This document shows, in pieces, positions 8,811 through 18,645 of a stretch of DNA of 64,000 nucleotides (its first letter is position 1; each line of letters begins with the position of its first letter). Origin of the DNA: Zunongwangia mangrovi. GTDB taxonomy: Bacteria > Bacteroidota > Bacteroidia > Flavobacteriales > Flavobacteriaceae. The notes under the pieces were generated by a model. It ran no database searches. It had not been told where the DNA came from and saw only the letters and a program-made list of their open reading frames with translations. A program made the translations under genes and the position numbers. The DNA lies in the NCBI RefSeq assembly GCF_900112105.1, contig NZ_FOKV01000008.1, positions 62,001 through 126,000 of the forward strand, read 5' to 3'.

Positions 8811-9758
8811 GTGAAAGAAGAAAATTTAATCTTTATTATATCTCAACCCCGCAGTGGTTCAACTTATCTTCAAAATTTATTATCTAATAACAAATTTGTT
8901 AATACCTGCAGTGAACCCTGGGTTTTGTTGAATTTTGCAAATCAAATTAAACCTGAATTAATAGATGCCAAATTTGATAATAAATTGGCTTTAAGAGCCT
9001 TCGAGGATTATAAAAGTAAACTACCATCTTTAAATTTAACGGAGGTAAAAAAGGATTTCATTTTAAATATTTACAAGCCCCTCTTGAAAAACTATACCTA
9101 CGTTATAGATAAAACTCCAAGATATTGGGAAATAGTAAATGAAATTAAAGCACTGTTCCCAAAAAGTAAAATTGTAATCTTAAAGCGAAATCCTGTTGAG
9201 GTTGCAAGATCTATGATGATAACTTGGGATATTAATGGTTTAAAAGCATTAGCCAAGCATAGAAGGGATTTACTTTTAGCTCCGTCTATAATAGCTGATT
9301 TTTGTGACTTAAACAGATATAATAAAAACGTTTATGTCGTAAAATATGAAAAACTAATAGAAAATAATGAGATAGAAATAAAGAAACTGTACGACTGGAT
9401 AGGTGTAGGTTATACCGATGAGGTTTTAGATGTCTCAAAAAACCAAAAATACAAGGGGGCATTCGGGGATCCATATCAGAATTCAGTACTCGGTTATAAG
9501 GAGGCAAAAAAACGTTCTAAACGAAAAGCTCTTAACGAATTTCAAAAATGTATTTTAAATGGTTACGCTAATTTCTTAGGAGAAGAATTTCTTCTAAATT
9601 ATGGTGGGTATAAATTTAAACAAGATGGCAATAAAGGGCATAGGCTGTTCTCGTACTTTATGGATATGGATGAAAAAAGGCATTCAGATTTTTCTTTTAA
9701 GTCTGAAATAAATTACTTATTGAAGCAATTATTTCTAAGATTATTTCGAATAATTTAA
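8811..9758 (+). CDS. Sulfotransferase
   Basis: Predicted PAPS-dependent sulfotransferase that would add sulfate to a sugar hydroxyl. The 5'-phosphosulfate loop is SQPRSGSTYLQNLL (about residues 11-24) and the 3'-phosphate binding segment is VILKRNPVEVARSM (122-135), both in their canonical order. It has 315 residues, no signal peptide, and a GTG start at 8811, 18 nt after the ATPase stop. The position inside the glycan operon makes a polysaccharide precursor the likely acceptor. Sulfated polysaccharides are common in marine bacteria. The acceptor and position of sulfation cannot be read from sequence. Confidence 0.88.
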   Translation: MKEENLIFIISQPRSGSTYLQNLLSNNKFVNTCSEPWVLLNFANQIKPELIDAKFDNKLALRAFEDYKSKLPSLNLTEVKKDFILNIYKPLLKNYTYVIDKTPRYWEIVNEIKALFPKSKIVILKRNPVEVARSMMITWDINGLKALAKHRRDLLLAPSIIADFCDLNRYNKNVYVVKYEKLIENNEIEIKKLYDWIGVGYTDEVLDVSKNQKYKGAFGDPYQNSVLGYKEAKKRSKRKALNEFQKCILNGYANFLGEEFLLNYGGYKFKQDGNKGHRLFSYFMDMDEKRHSDFSFKSEINYLLKQLFLRLFRII

Positions 9759-9776
9759 ATTGTAAAGATTTTTTCT

Positions 9777-10583
9777 ATGCCTCTTATCACAATAATAACT
9801 ATCAATCTAAATAACCTTTCAGGTTTAAAGAATACCGTGCAAAGTGTTTTAGATCAGTTTTTTAAAAATTATGAGTATATCGTAATTGATGGAGGCTCTA
9901 AAGATGGAAGTGTAGACTACTTAAAAGAGAAAAATGAAGATATAGATTATTGGATTTCAGAAAATGATAAGGGAATTTATGATGCCATGAACAAAGGTAT
10001 CAAAATAGCAAAAGGCAAATATTTATATTTTTTAAATAGCGGAGACTGGCTTTGTAATTCAAATGTGTTTAGTGAGGTTCAGAAACAATTAATTGATAGT
10101 GATTTTGTTTATGGAGATTTAATAAAGTCTTTTCCAAATGGAGACCTGAAGTTAGATAAAGGAGTTGCTGGAAAGCAAATAAAATTTCAAACTTTTATTA
10201 CAGGAACAATAAATCACGGCGCGTGTTTTATAAATCAAAGAATGTTCCAAAAATATGGATTATACGATGATACTCTAAAAATCGTTTCAGACTGGAAATT
10301 CTTTTTAATAGCCTTAGGATTGAATAATGCCCATGTTAAATATATCGATATGCCTGTCGCGTATTTTGATATGACTGGTATAAGTAACGATTTGATCTTG
10401 AGGGGTAAAGAGAGGGAGAAGGTTATTGAGGAAGTTGTACCTAAACCTATATATAGGACTTATATTGAATTTATTGAGAAACAGAAGAAATTTACCTCTT
10501 ACCGATATAGAAAATTTGAAATTACCGATAATAAGAGATTTTCAAGAAAATTACATTCTATAATTTTTAGACTATTTTCATGA
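9777..10583 (+). CDS. Glycosyltransferase family 2
   Basis: GT-A fold glycosyltransferase of family 2, adding one sugar to the growing lipid-linked repeat unit at the inner face of the membrane. The nucleotide-binding start reads ITIITINLNN (residues 4-13), followed by VIDGGSKDGS (35-44). The metal-site region is FLNSGDW (about 86-92), where the usual DxD is replaced by NSGD, as in the WcaE/WfgS-like subgroup. It has 268 residues. Its last codons overlap the next gene by 4 nt. The specific sugar is unknown. Confidence 0.9.
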   Translation: MPLITIITINLNNLSGLKNTVQSVLDQFFKNYEYIVIDGGSKDGSVDYLKEKNEDIDYWISENDKGIYDAMNKGIKIAKGKYLYFLNSGDWLCNSNVFSEVQKQLIDSDFVYGDLIKSFPNGDLKLDKGVAGKQIKFQTFITGTINHGACFINQRMFQKYGLYDDTLKIVSDWKFFLIALGLNNAHVKYIDMPVAYFDMTGISNDLILRGKEREKVIEEVVPKPIYRTYIEFIEKQKKFTSYRYRKFEITDNKRFSRKLHSIIFRLFS

Positions 10584-11512
10584 ATAAGAATCACCAATCT
10601 CCTTTTTTTTCGATAATTATCCCGAGCTATAATAGAGCCCGATACCTAAGTGCGGCAATTAATTCGATATTAAATCAGGAATTTAATGATTGGGAATGTA
10701 TTGTTGTAGACGATGGTTCAACAGATAATACGCAAGAAGTGGTTTCTTCGTTTACAGATTCTCGGGTTAGATATTATTATAAACAAAATGAAGAGAGGAG
10801 TGTTGCGAGGAATTTTGGTATTAAAAATGCTGCGGGGCAGTATATTTGTTTCTTAGATAGTGATGACGAGTACTATCCTCATCACTTAAAAACCTTATAC
10901 AACTTTATAATTAATAAAAATTTTCCGGTTGCCATGTTTTATACAGGTATTGTAGAAAATAGAGATGGGAAATTGGTATATAGAAACTTTTATGATGAAA
11001 AAAAGTTTAATCATCCTATATTCTATATATGGGAAAAATTTTTATTGATTAACTCGGTATGTCTTCATCGAAATATTTTAGAAGAACATAGATTCCCAGA
11101 AAAATTTAATGTTTGGGAAGATACCCACTTATGGTTAAGAATTGCAGCGCAATATTCTTTTTATCAGATACCGGAAAATACGACTGTTTGGAATATTCAT
11201 GATAAAGCTTCTGTATCCAAAGCATTTAGTATGGTTAACACTCAACATGTTAAAAATTATTTGAATTGTATATCCTATTTATTTGAAACACACGGTGATT
11301 TGCTAAAACCGTTTTTAACTGAAAAAAATAAAAAAGAATATCAACTAAGAAAGTTAAAAATGTTCTTAAGTATTACGTTTAATACAGCAGATTATAAAAC
11401 ATTTTTAGAGTTATATTTTTTAGGCTTAAAGCATGTTGATAAAAAGATCTTGTCTAAATTAGTTTTTAGAAAAGTTTTTAAAAGACTAAGGCGAAGAATT
11501 ATTAGAGATTGA
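10580..11512 (+). CDS. Glycosyltransferase family 2
   Basis: A 310-residue GT-A enzyme with a complete family 2 N-terminal half: SIIIPSYNRA (11-20), IVVDDGSTDN (41-50) and the metal-binding FLDSDDE (91-97). The acceptor half has ENWED-like acidic residues (VWEDTHLWLRIA, about 172-183), which often mark the catalytic base region. The basic C-terminus (KVFKRLRRRIIRD) could hold the protein to the membrane surface. Overlaps the preceding gene by 4 nt. Donor and acceptor are not predictable. Confidence 0.9.
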   Translation: MNKNHQSPFFSIIIPSYNRARYLSAAINSILNQEFNDWECIVVDDGSTDNTQEVVSSFTDSRVRYYYKQNEERSVARNFGIKNAAGQYICFLDSDDEYYPHHLKTLYNFIINKNFPVAMFYTGIVENRDGKLVYRNFYDEKKFNHPIFYIWEKFLLINSVCLHRNILEEHRFPEKFNVWEDTHLWLRIAAQYSFYQIPENTTVWNIHDKASVSKAFSMVNTQHVKNYLNCISYLFETHGDLLKPFLTEKNKKEYQLRKLKMFLSITFNTADYKTFLELYFLGLKHVDKKILSKLVFRKVFKRLRRRIIRD

Positions 11513-11516
11513 TTTT

Positions 11517-12755
11517 ATGAAAAAACTGAAAATAGCCTTTATAGTTCAATCTTTTCCGACGGTATCTGAGACGTTTGTTGTGAATCAGATAATAAATCTT
11601 ATTGATGAAGGGTATGATGTTACTATTTTTTCTTTTAATAAAAATACTAATCCTATAATTCATAAGAACGTATTAGATTATAAATTAATAGATAAAACTA
11701 TTTATTGGGAAGAAACGAAGATTTCGAAAATTGGACGGTTTATTGAGTTTTTAACTTTTCTATTGAAAAATCACGAGCATATTAGTTTTAGAAAAATTTT
11801 CAGGATTTTCAATTTTAAAAAATATGGTAAAAAAGCTTTAAACCTTAGAAACTATACGCGTTATCGCTGGATCACCAAACAAGCTTCCTTCGATATTTTT
11901 CATGCTCATTTTGGTCCTTCTGGGAAATACGTGGCTGAAATGAAATCATTTGGTTTTTTTTCTAATGCTAAGTTTATTACCTCCTTCCATGGTTATGATA
12001 TAAGTCCACATTTATTAAGTTATTATATAGCTGATTATAAATTACTTTTTAGCGAAGTTGATTTATTAACCGTTAATACTATTTACACTGAGAAATTATT
12101 ACGAAGAATAACCAGAAAAAACAAAATTGAAATTTTACCAGTAGGATTAAATACTAGAATATTTAAGGGAAATGCACTATCTGAGAATAATAAGGTTCAA
12201 CTTTTGTTTGTTGGAAGATTAATCTCATTTAAAGCTCCCGATTTAGTAATTAAGATTGCGGAAAAGTTGATTCAAAATGGTAAACAATTCCATATTGATA
12301 TTATTGGAGAAGGAGTGATGTACACTCAACTAGAAGAATACATACATAAAAATTCATTGGATAATTTTATAAAATTGAGAGGGGCATTATCGCAAGAAGA
12401 AATAATATCATATATGTCTAAATCAGATATATTTATTTTTCCTGGGATTTATGATTCTAATGGCCGTGCCGAGACCCAGGGTTTGGTACTTCAAGAAGCG
12501 CAGGCGATGGAATTACCGGTAATAGTTTCAGATGTAGGAGGAATGAAATACGGAATGATAAATAATATAACAGGTTTTGTGGTTGAAGAAAAAAATATAG
12601 CTGGTTTTGTTGATAAGATAGAATTGCTTATAGCAGATAAAGAGTTGAGAAAGGAAATGGGGAAACAGGGAAGAAAGTTTGTTGTAAGTAATTATGATTC
12701 AAAAGTGTTAGGAAATAAGCTTACAGCATTATATGATCAAATTTTAAATGAATAA
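11517..12755 (+). CDS. Glycosyltransferase family 4
   Basis: A GT-B retaining glycosyltransferase of 412 residues. The N-terminal domain begins KIAFIVQSFPTVSETFV, a beginning shared by many exopolysaccharide GT4 enzymes (SETFV forms the glycine-poor donor loop). The C-terminal domain carries VQLLFVGRLISFKAPD and the EX7E-type motif around GLVLQEAQAMELPVIVSD. It starts 4 nt after the previous stop and overlaps the following gene by 8 nt, pointing to translational coupling. The sugar is unknown. Confidence 0.9.
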   Translation: MKKLKIAFIVQSFPTVSETFVVNQIINLIDEGYDVTIFSFNKNTNPIIHKNVLDYKLIDKTIYWEETKISKIGRFIEFLTFLLKNHEHISFRKIFRIFNFKKYGKKALNLRNYTRYRWITKQASFDIFHAHFGPSGKYVAEMKSFGFFSNAKFITSFHGYDISPHLLSYYIADYKLLFSEVDLLTVNTIYTEKLLRRITRKNKIEILPVGLNTRIFKGNALSENNKVQLLFVGRLISFKAPDLVIKIAEKLIQNGKQFHIDIIGEGVMYTQLEEYIHKNSLDNFIKLRGALSQEEIISYMSKSDIFIFPGIYDSNGRAETQGLVLQEAQAMELPVIVSDVGGMKYGMINNITGFVVEEKNIAGFVDKIELLIADKELRKEMGKQGRKFVVSNYDSKVLGNKLTALYDQILNE

Positions 12756-13728
12756 TCCTTTAGTTTCCATCATAATTCCAACTTATAATCGGGCTCATTT
12801 TATTGGAGAAACTCTTGAATCTGTCATTGCCCAAACCTATCAAAACTGGGAATGTATTGTGGTAGATGATGACTCGAACGATTATACGGACGAGCTAATG
12901 GAATTTTATTGTGAAAAAGATACGAGAATTAAATATCATCATCGTTCTAGTCATAAGCCTAAAGGGGCAAATGCCTGTAGAAATTATGGTTTTGATCTAA
13001 GTAAAGGTGATTTACTAATTTTTCTTGATAGTGATGATTTTTTAGAGAAACAGTGTATTCAGCTAAGAAAAAATAAACTTATTGAATCAAAGCTAGATTT
13101 TGTATGTACGGATACCGCAAGATTAGTAAGTGATTTTAATAATAAATTTCCAATAAATGACACTTTATCTAAATTAGAACACTGCTTATATTTATTTGCT
13201 AGCTACAATTTCCCTTGGTGGTCTACTCTTAGTGTGATGTGGAGCCGAAGGGTTATTCACGAAAACCGGTTTAATGAAAAACTCGCAAGATTTCAAGATG
13301 TGGAAATCTATATTCGAATTTTAATACAACAAAGGTATAAATTTGATTTTTTAAACAGGGTCGATAATTTTTATCGTATGCCCGAAAATGAAAGAATAAT
13401 AAGTGATTCTTATAAAAAGAATGTAGTAAACAGTTTGTTCAAATTAATTAATATTTATTTGAATTGTATGAAGAAAGATCCAAAATTATATATTTCTTTC
13501 AGAATTTTTTTTTATAAAATAGCAAAAGAATTTCTTTTCAAGGATAAAAGTACTTTTTCGAATAATCTTAAAAATTTATTTTCTTTAAGAAGAAAAAAAT
13601 TCCTAAATAATATCGATTTCCTTTTTTTAAGCATTCAGTTTATAATAACTTATTTGCATCTAAATGATGTCAAAGGAATTTTAATTTTTCGGTTCAATAA
13701 TATAATGAAAAAAAATTTTCGTTATTAA
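12748..13728 (+). CDS. Glycosyltransferase family 2
   Basis: A 326-residue GT-A enzyme: SIIIPTYNRAHFIG (7-20), IVVDDDSNDYT (37-47), and FLDSDDFLE (about 91-99). It resembles the GT2 at 10580 in both halves, including a family-typical RFQDVEIYIRIL segment where the catalytic base is expected. The C-terminal about 60 residues are rich in Lys, Phe and Asn and strongly AT-biased. Overlaps the upstream GT4 by 8 nt. Confidence 0.9.
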   Translation: MNNPLVSIIIPTYNRAHFIGETLESVIAQTYQNWECIVVDDDSNDYTDELMEFYCEKDTRIKYHHRSSHKPKGANACRNYGFDLSKGDLLIFLDSDDFLEKQCIQLRKNKLIESKLDFVCTDTARLVSDFNNKFPINDTLSKLEHCLYLFASYNFPWWSTLSVMWSRRVIHENRFNEKLARFQDVEIYIRILIQQRYKFDFLNRVDNFYRMPENERIISDSYKKNVVNSLFKLINIYLNCMKKDPKLYISFRIFFYKIAKEFLFKDKSTFSNNLKNLFSLRRKKFLNNIDFLFLSIQFIITYLHLNDVKGILIFRFNNIMKKNFRY

Positions 13729-13738
13729 TCTGTCATCT

Positions 13739-14572
13739 ATGGTAGATAAAGACTTTTCTGTACCTAAATTAACTTTTGTTGTTCCTGTTTTTAATGGGGA
13801 TCAATTTATAAATGCATTATTTATTTCTGTTTTAAATCAGTCTAACACTAATTGGCAATGTATTGTAGTTGATGATGGTTCTACAGATGATTCAAAGAAG
13901 CTGGCTGATTTGTGGTCTGAAAGAGATAGTCGTTTTAAAGTAGTTAGTAAAAAAAATGGGGGACTTGCCAGTGCAAGAAATTTGGGGATATCTCTTGCAG
14001 TTACAAAATATATAATGCCATTAGATTCAGATGATATAATTCATAAAGATTTAGTCACTGAATTTAATAAATCAATTCAATCTGAAGAATTCGATCTAAT
14101 TTCATTTGATGTTGAATTTTTTGGAATACGGAGTGGAAAACTTGTTTTGCCAAATTTCTCCTATAAACAATTATTATTGCAAAATTGTTTCATCGCTTGT
14201 TCTATTTTTAAAAAAGACTTATGGACTGAAGTTGAAGGTTATGATGAAAACTTGAAATCATTTGAAGATTGGGATTTTTGGATTAGGGCTTTAAATCATA
14301 AGTCGAAAATTAAGCATATTCCAAAAGTCTTATATTTTTATCGTAAGCATAGTACCGGTAGTCTTACAAATACTTTTAAAAGTAACCCAGAATATTATTT
14401 TGGATTATATGATTACGTTTATACGAAGAATAAAAAAATTTATCAGGAAAATTTTCCTAATCCAATTTTAGCATATCAGGAAAACGAAGCATTACGAAAA
14501 TTTAATAGTAAAGTAAAAAGCACGTTTTTTTTTAGATTATATACAACATTTAAGAGAATTATTAAAAAATGA
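13739..14572 (+). CDS. Glycosyltransferase family 2
   Basis: A 277-residue GT-A enzyme with TFVVPVFNGDQFI at the N-terminus, CIVVDDGSTDDS (about 40-51), GGLASARNLGI and PLDSDDII (about 94-101). The acceptor-side SFEDWDFWIRAL motif (ED followed by an aromatic) is the usual site of the catalytic base. The gene overlaps the next by 4 nt (ATGA-type coupling). It is the fourth GT2 of the operon and its sugar is unknown. Confidence 0.9.
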   Translation: MVDKDFSVPKLTFVVPVFNGDQFINALFISVLNQSNTNWQCIVVDDGSTDDSKKLADLWSERDSRFKVVSKKNGGLASARNLGISLAVTKYIMPLDSDDIIHKDLVTEFNKSIQSEEFDLISFDVEFFGIRSGKLVLPNFSYKQLLLQNCFIACSIFKKDLWTEVEGYDENLKSFEDWDFWIRALNHKSKIKHIPKVLYFYRKHSTGSLTNTFKSNPEYYFGLYDYVYTKNKKIYQENFPNPILAYQENEALRKFNSKVKSTFFFRLYTTFKRIIKK

Positions 14573-15354
14573 TTTCAGTAGTTATCCGAAACAAAAATGA
14601 AGCAAAAGATTTAGAATTTTTGTTATTCAATCTAACCAATAGATATTCTCATGCTATTGATGAAATAATAGTAGTTGATAATGAATCCACAGACGGTAGT
14701 GAAAGGGTCACTAAAAAATTTAATGCTCGTTTTGAAACTATAAAAAACTTTTCTTACGGCGGGAGTGCAAATTTTGCAGCTGAAAAGGCTAAAGGTGATA
14801 TTGTAGTAATATTTAGTGCTCATTCTTATCCCGTAAGTCCCGAATTTTTTGATGTAATAAAAGAAAAATTCGATACTAATAAAAAATTGGCAGGTGTTAG
14901 ATGTTTGCATGCCTCAAATGATTATCGAAATTATATTCTGAGTATAGATGCTGTGAAAGACCCAAATAAGTCGGGCTTAATTTTTACAGGTTCAGCATTT
15001 AGAAAAAAGATATGGGAGAAAATTCCTTTCAATGATAAAGTACCCACTTTTGAAGATAAAGACTGGACAAAAAGGGTACTTAATAAAGGATATCAGATAG
15101 AATTTGCTCCGGTAATATTTGCTTATGAGGTAAGCAGAACGAAAGCTCAGGCTTATTTTCGAAGAACAAATGATTTGTTAGGAAATTATCAAATATGGCA
15201 TAGAGAAATAAAAGTAAGACAGGCATTCAATAATGTTGTAGCTACGTTTTTAAACGGATCTAAAAATTTATTCTTAGACGTGTATTATGCAATTAAATTT
15301 TTCTTTTTTGTTTTGGAATTTAAGAAAAAAAAGCCTGGAAAATTTGAATACTAA
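14569..15354 (+). CDS. Glycosyltransferase family 2 (rhamnosyltransferase-like subgroup)
   Basis: A 261-residue GT-A protein starting directly with SVVIRNKNEAKDLEFLL and carrying VVDNESTDGS (35-44). The metal site is not DxD; FSAHSYP (about 82-88) stands in its place, a feature of a subgroup often annotated as rhamnosyltransferase-like. EDKDWTKRVL (about 164-173) supplies the acidic catalytic region. A moderately hydrophobic patch near residues 232-250 may associate with the membrane. Coupled to the upstream gene by a 4-nt overlap. Confidence 0.85.
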   Translation: MISVVIRNKNEAKDLEFLLFNLTNRYSHAIDEIIVVDNESTDGSERVTKKFNARFETIKNFSYGGSANFAAEKAKGDIVVIFSAHSYPVSPEFFDVIKEKFDTNKKLAGVRCLHASNDYRNYILSIDAVKDPNKSGLIFTGSAFRKKIWEKIPFNDKVPTFEDKDWTKRVLNKGYQIEFAPVIFAYEVSRTKAQAYFRRTNDLLGNYQIWHREIKVRQAFNNVVATFLNGSKNLFLDVYYAIKFFFFVLEFKKKKPGKFEY

Positions 15355-15363
15355 TTTTATCGG

Positions 15364-16386
15364 ATGAGGAAAGGACATAATCCTAATAAAGATAAAGTTG
15401 TCTCTGGTAATAACTTTATACATCAGATCATAATTCCGGTTTATATTCCTTATCAAAAAGAGTACTTTAAAGATGCTTTTACGATCTTTAAAAAGTGTCT
15501 TGAATCTATATTTGAAACAGTAGATTTAAAATATACATATATATCTATCGTAAATAATGGAAGTTGTATTGAGGTTGAAAATTACCTTTCAAATTTAAAA
15601 GAAGAAGGTAAAATTAAAGAGCTTATTAATACCTCTAATATTGGTAAATTAAATGCAATTTATAAAGGTTTAATAGGGCATAATTTTGATTTAGTAACTA
15701 TTGCCGATGCTGATACGATGTTTTTGAGCGGTTGGCAACAAGAAACAATTAAGGTTTTCAATACGTTTCCAAAAGCGGGAACGGTGGGGATTGTTCCCCA
15801 ATTTAATATGTACTCCAATTTTTGTACAAATGTAATATTCGATAATTTCTTTAATAAAGATATGCGGTTTTTTAAGGTAGAAGAACCAAGAGAAATGCAG
15901 AAATTTTATCATAGTATTGGTTGGAACATGAAAGAAGATCATCATTACTTAAAATATATATTAGGTATTGAAAAAGAGGGAACAACAGCTTGTATTGGTT
16001 CAAGCCATTTTGTAGCAACTTATAGGAAAGAGGTTTTTAACGAAATAAAAAAATATGTTCCTGCAAAAATGGGAAGCAATAGTGAACGTTTGTTAGATGT
16101 AGCTGCACAAAATAAAGGCTTATGGAAACTTACAACCTTTAAAAACTATGCCTGCCATATGGGAAACGTTTATGAGGATTGGATGGATGAGGTGAAATTT
16201 CATCAAAACAAAAACAAATTGGAATATAATAAATTTCAACTAAATCAACCTTCAAAATTAGCTTTCCTGATAAAAAATAAGTTTTTTAAAAAAATCATGC
16301 GTATTAAGCTTATTAATGATTGTTACTTTAAAAACAAAGGATTGCCTAAAAATGTTCTAGCTAAGTATGGTAAAACTTATTATTGA
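15364..16386 (+). CDS. Glycosyltransferase, GT2-like
   Basis: A 340-residue protein with a GT-A layout: IIIPVYIPYQKEYF (about 21-34), SIVNNGS (about 61-67), NIGKLNAIYKGL, and TIADADTMF (about 115-123) providing a DAD metal site. The sequence between residues 150 and 260, with EDHHYLKYILG and ACIGSSHFVATYR, is unlike the other GT2 proteins here and suggests a separate subgroup. A 56-nt gap without a clear promoter follows it. Function as a sugar transferase is well supported by the fold motifs; specificity is unknown. Confidence 0.8.
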   Translation: MRKGHNPNKDKVVSGNNFIHQIIIPVYIPYQKEYFKDAFTIFKKCLESIFETVDLKYTYISIVNNGSCIEVENYLSNLKEEGKIKELINTSNIGKLNAIYKGLIGHNFDLVTIADADTMFLSGWQQETIKVFNTFPKAGTVGIVPQFNMYSNFCTNVIFDNFFNKDMRFFKVEEPREMQKFYHSIGWNMKEDHHYLKYILGIEKEGTTACIGSSHFVATYRKEVFNEIKKYVPAKMGSNSERLLDVAAQNKGLWKLTTFKNYACHMGNVYEDWMDEVKFHQNKNKLEYNKFQLNQPSKLAFLIKNKFFKKIMRIKLINDCYFKNKGLPKNVLAKYGKTYY

Positions 16387-16442
16387 TATACTTCCTATAA
16401 ATAAATACTATTTTAAATTAGATTCTTTAATAAAGACCTTTA

Positions 16443-17516
16443 ATGCTTAGTCTCATTTTAACATATCGTGATCGTGAATTAGAAATTGTAAAACGCTGTT
16501 TAACATCGTTACAAGTTCAAAACGATCAGGATTTTAAAGTTTTTCTGGTAAATTATGGAAGTTCAGAAAGCTTTACGTTGAAGCTGGAAAAACTCATAAA
16601 ATCCTACGATTTTTTAGAATATATTTATGTGCCTGCTTATGGACAACTATGGAATAAAAGCAGGGCCATTAATATCGCTTTAAAAAAGTGTAATTCTTCG
16701 CTTTTATGCGTAGCCGATATAGATTTATTATTTCATCCAAATTTCGTTCAGAAAACAAAACAGCTTTATAAAGAAAAAGGAATAGTTTATTTTAAGACTG
16801 GATTTCTAGATCGGCAAACAACCGGGGAAAATCTAATTTTTGAAAATTCAAAGGTCTCTTTTAGCAGTAATAAAGACGTTACCGGTATTACTTTATACCA
16901 AACCGAAATATTGAAAAAAATAAACGGCTACGATGAGTTTTATCATGGATGGGGAGCAGAAGATACCGATGTGCATTTACGATTAAAAAATGAGGGATAT
17001 TCGGTACATTTTTACGATGAAGAAATTTTAGTAAAACATCAGTGGCACCCGAAGCAGTACCGAAGTAAAAAAAGTAATTTTCCTTTCCATACCAATCTTG
17101 AAAAAATTAATCATCGGTATATGACTTTTCAAGATCAGCATAAAACAACCCAGGCCAATGGCGAATTTGAATGGGGTAAAATACCTGATATAACCAAATT
17201 GAAGGATTTACAAAAGCCGATGCATAAATACGAAATCAGTTCTGAATGTTTTCAATTTGATGCCTTTATTGTTGGTATCTTCCCTTGTTTAAAAAAAGCC
17301 TCCGAAATTAAAATTACAACTGATATTCGTTCAAAATCAATAAAAAATCAGATAAAAAAAATTAGCGGTAAAAAACATATACGAACGTATTCGCTAGAAG
17401 GAGTCAATAATACACTTTTAGAAGCAATAATTCAGCATCATCGCTTAGCCCTTTATCATTATAATATCGATTGGGAAAATGAAGAAATACTATTAAAAAT
17501 AGTACCCGATGCCTAA
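16443..17516 (+). CDS. Glycosyltransferase with galactosyltransferase-type C-terminal motif
   Basis: GT-A enzyme of 357 residues. After LSLILTYRDRELEIV come the metal site ADIDLLFH (91-98) and the motif GWGAEDTDVHLRL (169-181). The last is the WGxEDxD signature of GT7/GT27-type enzymes such as chondroitin polymerase and beta-1,4-galactosyl/GalNAc-transferases, where the acidic pair helps catalysis. This suggests transfer of galactose or a HexNAc, but only as an inference. The C-terminal 100 residues match nothing I recognise. Overlaps the next gene by 8 nt. Confidence 0.85.
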   Translation: MLSLILTYRDRELEIVKRCLTSLQVQNDQDFKVFLVNYGSSESFTLKLEKLIKSYDFLEYIYVPAYGQLWNKSRAINIALKKCNSSLLCVADIDLLFHPNFVQKTKQLYKEKGIVYFKTGFLDRQTTGENLIFENSKVSFSSNKDVTGITLYQTEILKKINGYDEFYHGWGAEDTDVHLRLKNEGYSVHFYDEEILVKHQWHPKQYRSKKSNFPFHTNLEKINHRYMTFQDQHKTTQANGEFEWGKIPDITKLKDLQKPMHKYEISSECFQFDAFIVGIFPCLKKASEIKITTDIRSKSIKNQIKKISGKKHIRTYSLEGVNNTLLEAIIQHHRLALYHYNIDWENEEILLKIVPDA

Positions 17517-18645
17517 CAGGAAAAAAATACTAATGGTGGCGATGCCTAGTTTGCATTTTTTTAGATGGGTGGATCAGCTAAAAGATAGCGATTTTGAAGT
17601 ATATTGGTTTGATATTACCGGAGCCGGGAATAATGTAAAACGAATTAGCTGGGTACATCAAATCACCAATTGGAAAATGTCTTGGGATTTTCCGGGGCGT
17701 ATTTTTATAAAATCAAAATTCCCCAAATTATATCAGATTATTTCAAGATACAATGAACGTAATCTTTCTAAGGAATTTGAAAAAACTATCGCTGAAGTTC
17801 AACCAGATTTGGTGCATAGTTTTGCGCTGTATGTTTCCTGTACGCCAATTTTATCGGTTATGCAAAATCATAAGAACTTAAAATGGATGTATAGTTCCTG
17901 GGGAAGCGATTTGTTCTATTTTCAAAATAATGCCAATTATTTAGCAGATATTAAGCAGGTACTTAAGCGTGTAAATTATTTGATGACCGATTGTAAGAGA
18001 GATTTTAAAATAGCCGAAAATCATGGTTTTACCGGAAAATTTTTAGGTGTTTTTCCCGGTGGCGGAGGATTTCATTTAGAACAGTTAAATAGCTATAAAA
18101 AATCAAAAGAAGAAAGAAATATTATTTTGATTAAAGGTTATCATGGACGATCGGGAAGAGCAATCCCGGTATTAAAAGCTATTTTAAAATTGAAAGGAGA
18201 ACTTCAATCGTATCAAATTGTCGTTTTTGGAGCCGATCCGGAAGTTTTTCGATGGGTAAACCAAACAGACTTAATAAATTGGAATAGCTTTAAAGTTCTA
18301 GGCAAAATTTCCCACACTGAGGTTTTTAAGCTAATGGGTAAATCCAAAATCTATATTGGGAATAGTAACTCTGACGGAATGCCCAATACATTATTAGAAG
18401 CGATTTGTATGGATGTATTTCCTATCCAGTCTAATCCGGGCGGAGTTACAGAGGAAATTATTGTTCATGGTGAAAATGGTTTGCTTATTTCCGATTGTGA
18501 GGATGTTGAAGAAATAGCAATTTTGATTTCTAAATCATTAGATTCAACTATTACAAAAAATAATACACAGATTAAAGATGCATTATCTTATTGTAATATA
18601 AGGAAGCTATGTATCCAGAATTATATAAATGTAATGAATGATTAA
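17509..18645 (+). CDS. Glycosyltransferase family 4-like
   Basis: GT-B enzyme of 378 residues. The N-terminus KILMVAMPSLHFFRWVDQL and the donor-domain motif DGMPNTLLEAICMDVFPIQSNPGG-like region near residues 286-309 fit GT4. The first domain has a well-kept WMYSSWGSDLFYF segment (about 124-136), which is typical of a subgroup with an HGSD or WGSD loop. Codon use and GC seem a little higher than in the GT2 block upstream. It overlaps genes on both sides by 8 nt. Confidence 0.85.
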   Translation: MPNRKKILMVAMPSLHFFRWVDQLKDSDFEVYWFDITGAGNNVKRISWVHQITNWKMSWDFPGRIFIKSKFPKLYQIISRYNERNLSKEFEKTIAEVQPDLVHSFALYVSCTPILSVMQNHKNLKWMYSSWGSDLFYFQNNANYLADIKQVLKRVNYLMTDCKRDFKIAENHGFTGKFLGVFPGGGGFHLEQLNSYKKSKEERNIILIKGYHGRSGRAIPVLKAILKLKGELQSYQIVVFGADPEVFRWVNQTDLINWNSFKVLGKISHTEVFKLMGKSKIYIGNSNSDGMPNTLLEAICMDVFPIQSNPGGVTEEIIVHGENGLLISDCEDVEEIAILISKSLDSTITKNNTQIKDALSYCNIRKLCIQNYINVMND